DNA of 6,406 nucleotides, taken from contig JAKEEV010001008.1 of NCBI GenBank assembly GCA_022616395.1, forward strand, positions 1 to 6,406, given 5' to 3'. Shown one piece after another: positions 1 to 4,796 of this stretch. The position numbers and the translations under genes are program-made. The stretch comes from Planctomycetia bacterium. Its GTDB lineage: Bacteria; Planctomycetota; Planctomycetia; Gemmatales; Gemmataceae. Below the pieces are notes generated by a model, which did not search any database, was not told the DNA's origin, and was given only the letters and a program-made list of their open reading frames with translations. Each line of letters starts with the position of its first letter. Position 1 is the first letter of the stretch.

Positions 1-232
1 CTACACGTAAAGTGAACATCCGTCTATGCCAGTTGCCATTCTCTTTTTGCGTGTTTTCGCGGTCCTCGCCTGGCTCACTTGGCGTGGCGTGCAGGGTAGC
101 GCTTCCGTGTGGAGTCCTGGCCTGCGCCCTCGTCCAACCGCAGGAAGTTGGCTGAGGTGGGCTGAAAACAGCATCCCGTGCCCCCTGTCCCAACTTGATA
201 CTCCTGGCAAGAGAGCGATCTTTGAGTCAGCG

Positions 233-252
233 CTCCCTGACGGTCGCGGCTC
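233..252. repeat. Possible dispersed 'DGRGS'-type intergenic repeat
   Basis: The core ctccctgacggtcgcggctc reads as Leu-Pro-Asp-Gly-Arg-Gly-Ser in one frame and as Glu-Pro-Arg-Pro-Ser-Gly-Ser on the other strand. From memory, peptides of this kind turn up as spurious ORF pieces in planctomycete, verrucomicrobial and acidobacterial genomes because the underlying DNA is a dispersed intergenic repeat. Only one copy is present in this window, so repetitiveness cannot be shown here. Confidence 0.4.
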
Positions 253-484
253 CGATGAAAGTCCGACCGAATCTTATCCATCTCCCCAGGTAATCTTGAC
301 TGGCGAAACGACCCATCTTCCTTCTCCTGCCAATCCGTTACCAACTCACAGAAGCTGTTCAGTTGTCCGCGTCTCACTGAACTTCCAGAGTGAGTCATCC
401 GATAAACAGAGTCGCACCGCCGCGCGGCACAACGCGAACGTTCGCGATCCGTCCGACTGAATGCTTCGGCTGTGGTGCGGGCCG

Positions 485-490
485 AAAGGG
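485..490 (+). promoter_or_regulatory. Ribosome binding site of the glycosyltransferase gene
   Basis: The purine run aaaggg ends 8 bases before the ATG at 499. It decides the start: the upstream in-frame GTG at 472 would place this run inside the coding region and would add nine residues that do not belong to the GT2 fold, which begins right after the ATG. Confidence 0.55.
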
Positions 491-498
491 CTTATTTC

Positions 499-2298
499 AT
501 GCGCCTGGGTGTCGCCGTTCCGCTCGCGAACGAAGAACGATCCGTCGGCGAGTTTCTCGAGCGCGTCCTCGCGCAATTGACGTCTGAAGATCGCGTGTTC
601 TGCGTGGTAGACAATGCATCGCGAGACCGCACGCGCGAATTGGTTGCGGAGTGGTCCGCGCGCGACTCTCGCGTGGTGCTCGTGTGGGCACCCGAGAACC
701 GTTGCGTTGTCGATGCCTATTTCCGCGGTTATCGCACTGCCCTCGCGGCTGGTTGTCGCTGGATTCTGGAGATGGACGGCGGGTTGAGTCACTTGCCCGA
801 AGAGATCCCGTTGTTCATCCGCGCGATGGAAGCGGGTTACGACTACGTCGGCGGTTGTCGGTTCATGCCCGGTGGAGGTTACCAGGGGCCGTGGTCGCGT
901 TATCTGATTAGTCGCGGAGGTGGGTTCCTGTCGAATCTGCTGCTCGGAACGCACATGCGCGACATGACGGGCGGCTTCGAGTGCTTCTCGCGCGCCGCAC
1001 TCGAAGCGGTCCTCAAACACGGAGTGCGAAGCCGTGCTCACTTCTTCCAAACGGAAATCAAAACGCTGATGCACTCCTGGAAGTGGACGGAGGTGCCGAT
1101 CCACTATCGCAACCCGAGCAAGAGCGTGGGGAAGTCGAGCCTGATCGAAGCCTTCCGAAACCTGTGGGCACTCATGCGGGAAAAGCGAGACCGCACTCCT
1201 CAGCGATACCCACACGCTTCACCTCAACATCAACGCGCAACCACAAGCCAGCCCGCGACTGAAGGCGCTCTGGTCGGCGTCCTCACGACAATTCAGTCGC
1301 CAACCTCGTGCGTGAAGCGGCTCGGTGCATCTCTATCCGCTGTCGGCGGACACCTGATTGTGATTGGAGATCGCAAGGGGCCAGCGACATTCACACTCCC
1401 CGGCGCGGAGTTCATCCCACTCGCCGAGCAACAAGAGTTACCACTCCGCCTGGCTCGTCAGTTACCCACCGGTCATTACGCGAGGAAGAATCTCGGCTAT
1501 TTGCTCGCGATTCGCGCTGGTGCCGGCTGCATTTACGAAACTGACGACGACAACGCGCCCGGTCCGACGTGGGACTTGCGCTCTGTGACTACATCGGCGC
1601 AACCGGTGGCTCCTCGCGTGTGGATGAACGTTTACCGCGCGTTCAGCGACGAACATCTCTGGCCGCGTGGATTCCCACTCGACCGTCTCACCGACCCGGC
1701 CACCGGCGCTCACAACCCCGCGACTCCACTCCAAACGTTCCATGCGCCCATTCAGCAGGGGTTGGCCGAGGGCGCTCCGGATGTGGATGCCGTCTGGCGG
1801 CTGATCCTTGACCGACCGGTTACGTTCCAGCGCGGGGCGAGCCTGTGGTTGCCTCCGGGAACCTGGTGCCCGTTCAACAGCCAGAGCACATGGTGGTGGC
1901 CCGAAGCGTACCCGCTGCTGTACCTGCCGAGTTTCTGTTCGTTCCGCATGACCGACATCTGGCGCAGCTTTGTCGCGCAGAGATGTTTGTGGGAACTCGG
2001 TCACGGGCTGGTGTTCCACTCCGCCGAGGTAGTTCAGGAACGCAACCCGCACAACCTGCTGCGGGATTTCAAGGACGAGATTCCGGGCTACCTTCAGAAC
2101 GATGCAATCATCGCCCGGCTCTCGGACCTGTCGCTCTCCTCCGGCCGCGAGGCGGTCGGACAGAACGTTGTCCGCTGCTATGAGGCTCTGGTTGGTGCAG
2201 GCTTTCTCCCGGCCGACGAGTTGCCACTGGTGCGAGCCTGGGTTGACGATGTGCAAGACGCAAGCGCGCTCCGTACTTCGGTTGTCCGTGCTGCATAA
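499..2298 (+). CDS. Two-domain glycosyltransferase: GT2 (DPM1-like) fused to STELLO/DUF288
   Basis: A predicted soluble protein of 599 residues with two glycosyltransferase modules. Residues 1-228 form a GT2 GT-A domain like polyprenyl/dolichyl-phosphate sugar synthases: VAVPLANEE at the N-terminus, VVDNASRDRT (36-45, nucleotide-binding Asp38), MDGGLSH (92-98) where the family usually has a DxD, DMTGGFECF (155-163), and the basic NPSKSVGKSS segment (205-214) near its end. A polar linker (about 229-255) follows. Residues about 257-590 match STELLO glycosyltransferases (plant STL1/STL2, DUF288): GVLTTIQSPT, VIGDRK, YARKNLGYLLAI, IYETDDDN (345-352, likely metal/nucleotide site), WPRGFP (388-393), QQGLAEGAPDVD (419-430), CLWELG and RNPHN (515-519). 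There is no signal peptide or membrane helix, so it should act in the cytoplasm or at the inner membrane face. The GT2 half may charge a polyprenyl phosphate; the acceptor of the STELLO half is unknown. The GTG at 472 is a weaker alternative start. Confidence 0.85.
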   Translation: MRLGVAVPLANEERSVGEFLERVLAQLTSEDRVFCVVDNASRDRTRELVAEWSARDSRVVLVWAPENRCVVDAYFRGYRTALAAGCRWILEMDGGLSHLPEEIPLFIRAMEAGYDYVGGCRFMPGGGYQGPWSRYLISRGGGFLSNLLLGTHMRDMTGGFECFSRAALEAVLKHGVRSRAHFFQTEIKTLMHSWKWTEVPIHYRNPSKSVGKSSLIEAFRNLWALMREKRDRTPQRYPHASPQHQRATTSQPATEGALVGVLTTIQSPTSCVKRLGASLSAVGGHLIVIGDRKGPATFTLPGAEFIPLAEQQELPLRLARQLPTGHYARKNLGYLLAIRAGAGCIYETDDDNAPGPTWDLRSVTTSAQPVAPRVWMNVYRAFSDEHLWPRGFPLDRLTDPATGAHNPATPLQTFHAPIQQGLAEGAPDVDAVWRLILDRPVTFQRGASLWLPPGTWCPFNSQSTWWWPEAYPLLYLPSFCSFRMTDIWRSFVAQRCLWELGHGLVFHSAEVVQERNPHNLLRDFKDEIPGYLQNDAIIARLSDLSLSSGREAVGQNVVRCYEALVGAGFLPADELPLVRAWVDDVQDASALRTSVVRAA

Positions 2299-2330
2299 CC
2301 GAACCGCTTCTAAGACCGAATCGCGGTGAT

Positions 2331-2420
2331 TCGCTTTCTTCTGTAGCCGGCCTCTGTGAGGCCGGTGTGACACCAGAGGGAAAGACCGGCCTCACAGAGG
2401 CCGGCTACAGAAAGCGATCA
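2331..2420. repeat. Long inverted repeat built of two smaller palindromes
   Basis: The arms at 2331-2366 and 2385-2417 are reverse complements over about 33 bases apart from a 3-base insertion in the left arm (around 2340), and the match continues weakly to 2420. Each arm contains its own palindrome: ccggcctc-tgt-gaggccgg at 2347-2365 and its counterpart at 2386-2404. A minor ggtg-tga-cacc hairpin (2364-2374) sits at the base of the loop. The element lies 32 bases after the glycosyltransferase stop and just before the next gene, so its RNA could end or attenuate transcription between them. No U-tract follows, so a classical intrinsic terminator is not shown. The sequence type is familiar from planctomycete intergenic repeats. 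Confidence 0.85.
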
Positions 2421-2445
2421 GCACGATGCCAGATGAGCCAGTTCC

Positions 2446-2449
2446 GAGG
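2446..2449 (+). promoter_or_regulatory. Ribosome binding site supporting start at 2456
   Basis: A GAGG core lies 6 bases before the ATG at 2456. The upstream in-frame ATG at 2426 has no comparable purine run and sits almost against the inverted repeat, which favours 2456, although a weak or SD-independent start at 2426 cannot be excluded. Confidence 0.4.
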
Positions 2450-2455
2450 TTACCC

Positions 2456-4216
2456 ATGTCCGCTCAAGACATCCCGACCGGCCGAAGTTGGCGGAGTTTG
2501 TTCTTCGATGCCGTCCTCATTGTGTTCGTGATGGGATTGGGGCTGAAAGCCTCCTACGGGGTGTTCTCCGCGCGAGACGCTGACGCGGGGGATGAGTGTT
2601 CGTACTTGATGGCCGCGAGCGCGTTGCCCAAGCGCGGGCTTCCTGTCGTTGAAGGATCGCCTCTGTATATCCTCTGGTATTCGCTGCTTCTGAAGACGGG
2701 CGTCTCGCTGGAGAATCTCCCGTCCCTGAGCTGGGCGATTCTGATCACGCTGATCCCGGCAGCGGTTTTCCTCCTGGTGCGTGCCAGTGGTGGCGGGCGA
2801 GTTGCGGCTCTCAGCGCGTCGGGCTTTCTCTTGGTCAGTTCGCTGGTCGACATCTGGCCGTATCCGATGCATCTCGCGGCACTCATACTGATACTGGGAA
2901 CCGCGCTCGCGGCTCGACTGCGTCCAGCACTCGCAACTGCCGCGATTGGGCTTTCGCTCTTGATCGCGACTTACGCGCGGCCGGAGTTCCTCTATTCGCT
3001 CTACCTGTTTGCTCCGCTCGCTCTACTCGGTGGAATCTGGCTCATCTGGCGACGACCGAAGGCGCGGCTGTCCGTGTTGCTCTCCGGTGTGGTTCTGGCT
3101 GCAGGATCAACGCTGATTGTCTGGGGATTGGGAAGTCCCAAAGGCAAAGGCGACCGCTCACTGGCCGCGTTTGGACAGCACTACGCGCTGAACAAGCACA
3201 CTGCTGGCGAGCGCACCGAACATCCCTGGATCTACTGGGAAACGTACATTCGCGACGACTTCGGAGAGGCGAAGTCTCTCGGTGATGCGTGGGCGAACAA
3301 TCGGTCCGCGTTCTTGCGACACATTCAGCGCAACGCTGGGAACCTGCCAACTTCCTTGCAAGCGACCGCGTCGCCGCAGATCGATTTGCGCCTCCTTCGA
3401 CATCACCACGTCATGCCCCAACCCGGACCTCCCAAGCACCCGCAAACCGAAGGGATCGCCCGGAAGCTCGTGCTCGTCACATTCGCGCTCGGTCTGCTTG
3501 GCGCAGTGATCGGGCTAAGGCGACACCTGTTCGGAAGCTCGGATGTTCGCGGGCTGCTCGTGACGGTGGTGATGCTCGGTTTCGTGATGGCACCGGCAAT
3601 CGCGGCGTCGCTCATTATCTACCCGCGCTTCCACTACCTGATACCGACAGTCTTGTTTGGTGTCGCGATTGCAGCGACCGGGTTACACCATCTTCCCAAA
3701 CCCGCGTGGATGCGGAACGTGACTCTGAATCGATTGGCGGTGATCGCTCTGGGGTTGGTTTTCGTCGCGGTTGTGCCGAATCGCGTTCACGGTTGGTGTC
3801 TGCAATCGCGACTGACAACGCAAGAGACCATCGCGGCTCCTCCAACACCCATCCGGGATTCCGTGCAGGCGATTCGGGCGATGAAGTTACAGGCTCCGGT
3901 GTTGATGATGGATAACGGCGCGGCCCGTTCCTTCTACGCTGGTTTTGGAGATGTGTATGTTCACCCGCTCCAGGTCCCACCTGGCGAGGGCTTCCTCCCT
4001 TTCGTGAAGCGCGCGAACATCGGGTTGGTGGTTCTTGATCCGGTCACCACCACGGTGCCGCAACTCCGCGACGACCCAGATCTCAAAGCGTTGGTCGAAC
4101 GCGAAGAAAGCGATGTGTTCCGCGTCTTCCGTGTGGAAGGACATCCGGAGATTCGACTCGCGGTGCGGAAAGATCTCCTTCCACCGCAAAGCGCCAACCG
4201 CTACGAGCGACCGTAG
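2456..4216 (+). CDS. Polytopic membrane protein, probable GT-C glycosyltransferase
   Basis: A 586-residue protein (596 from the ATG at 2426) with roughly ten hydrophobic segments. The first helix (about 15-36) is followed by a loop carrying D41, D43, D46-E47 and Y50. An acidic first loop of this kind is where GT-C enzymes (PMT/ArnT-like, GT39/GT83) hold their catalytic Asp. Further helices lie around 91-108, 116-134, 138-153, 158-172, 178-198 and 205-223, with a YARPE motif (173-177) of the type seen in several GT-C families. A polar loop of about 110 residues (227-336) precedes four more helices (337-353, 364-388, 396-412, 427-442), then a soluble C-terminal domain of about 140 residues. Such enzymes move a sugar from a polyprenyl-phosphate donor to protein, lipid or glycan on the outer face of the cytoplasmic membrane. 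The upstream DPM-like domain could supply that donor. The exact family, sugar and acceptor are not recognisable. The TAG stop lies inside the following repeat. Confidence 0.7.
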   Translation: MSAQDIPTGRSWRSLFFDAVLIVFVMGLGLKASYGVFSARDADAGDECSYLMAASALPKRGLPVVEGSPLYILWYSLLLKTGVSLENLPSLSWAILITLIPAAVFLLVRASGGGRVAALSASGFLLVSSLVDIWPYPMHLAALILILGTALAARLRPALATAAIGLSLLIATYARPEFLYSLYLFAPLALLGGIWLIWRRPKARLSVLLSGVVLAAGSTLIVWGLGSPKGKGDRSLAAFGQHYALNKHTAGERTEHPWIYWETYIRDDFGEAKSLGDAWANNRSAFLRHIQRNAGNLPTSLQATASPQIDLRLLRHHHVMPQPGPPKHPQTEGIARKLVLVTFALGLLGAVIGLRRHLFGSSDVRGLLVTVVMLGFVMAPAIAASLIIYPRFHYLIPTVLFGVAIAATGLHHLPKPAWMRNVTLNRLAVIALGLVFVAVVPNRVHGWCLQSRLTTQETIAAPPTPIRDSVQAIRAMKLQAPVLMMDNGAARSFYAGFGDVYVHPLQVPPGEGFLPFVKRANIGLVVLDPVTTTVPQLRDDPDLKALVEREESDVFRVFRVEGHPEIRLAVRKDLLPPQSANRYERP

Positions 4217-4293
4217 GACAGGCATCTTGTCTGTTGATGTAGGACAGGCTTCCAGCCTGTCAGAAGCAATGACAGGCAAGATGCCTGTCCTAC
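4213..4293. repeat. Three-unit palindromic repeat cluster between convergent genes
   Basis: Three related units of 23 bases start with gtaggacaggc or its complement: unit A 4213-4235 (direct), unit B 4239-4261 (direct), unit C 4271-4293 (inverted). Unit B is a hairpin by itself (gacaggc 4243-4249, five-base loop, gcctgtc 4255-4261). Units A and C pair over their whole length, with only T4230/G4276 and T4235/G4271 not Watson-Crick, so B sits as a second hairpin in the loop. The cluster lies between a plus-strand and a minus-strand gene and could act as a two-way transcription barrier (inference). Units of the 'gtaggacaggcatcttgcctgtc' type are, from memory, common dispersed repeats of planctomycete genomes. 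Confidence 0.85.
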
Positions 4294-4309
4294 GAAGAGT
4301 TTCGCCCTC

Positions 4310-4543
4310 TTACACCTCGTCCTTGCGCTTGATCGGTTTGCGAATCTTCCGCGTGGTGTAACCGCCGTAGTTTTTCTTGAGGCTTCCCTCCTTGCTCGTG
4401 CGTTCGGGAGTCACGATCACCTGGAACTCGCCGCCGATTTCCTGACTGCACTTCACACACACCATCGTTTCCGGGAGGGCTTCGAGTCGCTCGGCGGGGA
4501 TCTCGGCCCCGCACCGGGCGCACGGTTGCGGCACGATTGCCAT
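4310..4543 (-). CDS. Small C4 zinc-finger protein, DksA/TraR type
   Basis: A 77-residue protein with a four-cysteine finger: C8-x2-C11, a 17-residue spacer and C29-x2-C32, with CGAEIP and RLEALP between them. This spacing and the IP..RLEALP core are those of the DksA/TraR C4 zinc finger, which in DksA helps the protein dock on the RNA polymerase secondary channel. The coiled-coil arm with the acidic tip that gives DksA its activity is absent: the finger starts seven residues from the N-terminus. A basic tail (about 46-77, many Lys/Arg, YGGYTTRKIRKPIKRK) follows and could bind nucleic acid. The start is well set by AAGGAG five bases upstream on the minus strand (4549-4554). The frame extends further upstream to 4831, but that part has no SD-backed start. 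The gene converges on the GT-C gene. Function beyond zinc binding is unknown; a small transcription-associated or ribosome-associated protein is possible. Confidence 0.75.
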   Translation of the reverse strand: MAIVPQPCARCGAEIPAERLEALPETMVCVKCSQEIGGEFQVIVTPERTSKEGSLKKNYGGYTTRKIRKPIKRKDEV

Positions 4544-4548
4544 CCTCA

Positions 4549-4554
4549 CTCCTT
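4549..4554 (-). promoter_or_regulatory. Ribosome binding site of the zinc-finger gene
   Basis: On the minus strand this reads aaggag, a near-perfect Shine-Dalgarno sequence, five bases before the ATG whose first base is 4543. It is the strongest ribosome binding site in the window and fixes the start of the short protein against the longer upstream frame. Confidence 0.75.
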
Positions 4555-4721
4555 TTCGTTGTGGGGAGTAGCGGAGTCTTCGTTGTCCCGCCACTTGTAG
4601 GACGCACCACTCACGCCAACCGTGCGCAACGAATCGCTGAATTGCCCAGAAACGGCCCGGAATGAACCAAATCGCGCCGCGAAGTGTCTTCCGATTATCC
4701 GCTCGTGTCTGCTTCGCGCTG

Positions 4722-4750
4722 TTGGCACTTTCGCAAAGGTGTGATACCAT
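4722..4750 (+). promoter_or_regulatory. Sigma-70-like promoter with extended -10
   Basis: A TTGGCA box (4722-4727) is separated by exactly 17 bases from TACCAT (4745-4750), which is preceded by TGA (4742-4744), giving the extended -10 pattern TGnTAnnnT. Transcription would start near 4757, about 40 bases before the ATG at 4797. The upstream in-frame ATG at 4662 would lie outside such a transcript, so the promoter favours 4797 as the start. Confidence 0.5.
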
Positions 4751-4796
4751 CCGAGTGCGATGGCTTTGCTCTGCTGACTGGCTCTCGCACCCGCTC

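Larger units (their letters stand above)
1..498. other. Non-coding, repeat-like leader region
   Basis: This half-kilobase has no gene I can support. Open frames exist on both strands, but their translations are rich in Arg, Ser, Pro and Gly, show no recognisable domain and overlap one another. One of them reads through a short sequence (233-252) that resembles a dispersed intergenic repeat. The plus-strand frame at 26-460 starts with a mildly hydrophobic stretch but then becomes low-complexity and polar, unlike a secreted protein. I read the stretch as intergenic DNA, possibly decayed repeat copies, leading into the glycosyltransferase gene at 499. I found no convincing -35/-10 pair for that gene here. 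Confidence 0.6.

Noticed and set aside
26..460. Plus-strand open frame with a hydrophobic start, possible small secreted protein
   Set aside because: After the first 20 residues it is polar and low-complexity, has no domain, runs through a repeat-like core and overlaps an equally long frame on the other strand.
472..498. GTG start of the glycosyltransferase
   Set aside because: The ATG at 499 has a better-placed purine run, and the GT2 fold begins directly after it.
346..1215. Long minus-strand open frame of 289 codons
   Set aside because: It lies opposite the GT2 coding region, whose translation has clear family motifs; the minus product is Arg/His-rich with no recognisable domain, as expected for a shadow frame in GC-rich DNA.
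1462..2373. Long minus-strand open frame of 303 codons
   Set aside because: It is antisense to the STELLO domain and runs into the inverted repeat; no domain or ribosome binding site supports it.
2331..2420. Classical rho-independent terminator
   Set aside because: The stem is far longer than usual and no run of T follows; repeat is the safer call, with termination only a possibility.
4213..4293. CRISPR-like array
   Set aside because: Only three units, one inverted, with spacers of 3 and 9 bases; this is a palindromic repeat cluster.
4694..4699. GATAAT on the minus strand as a -10 box for the zinc-finger gene
   Set aside because: No acceptable -35 box is found at 16-18 bases, and it lies about 150 bases from the start codon.
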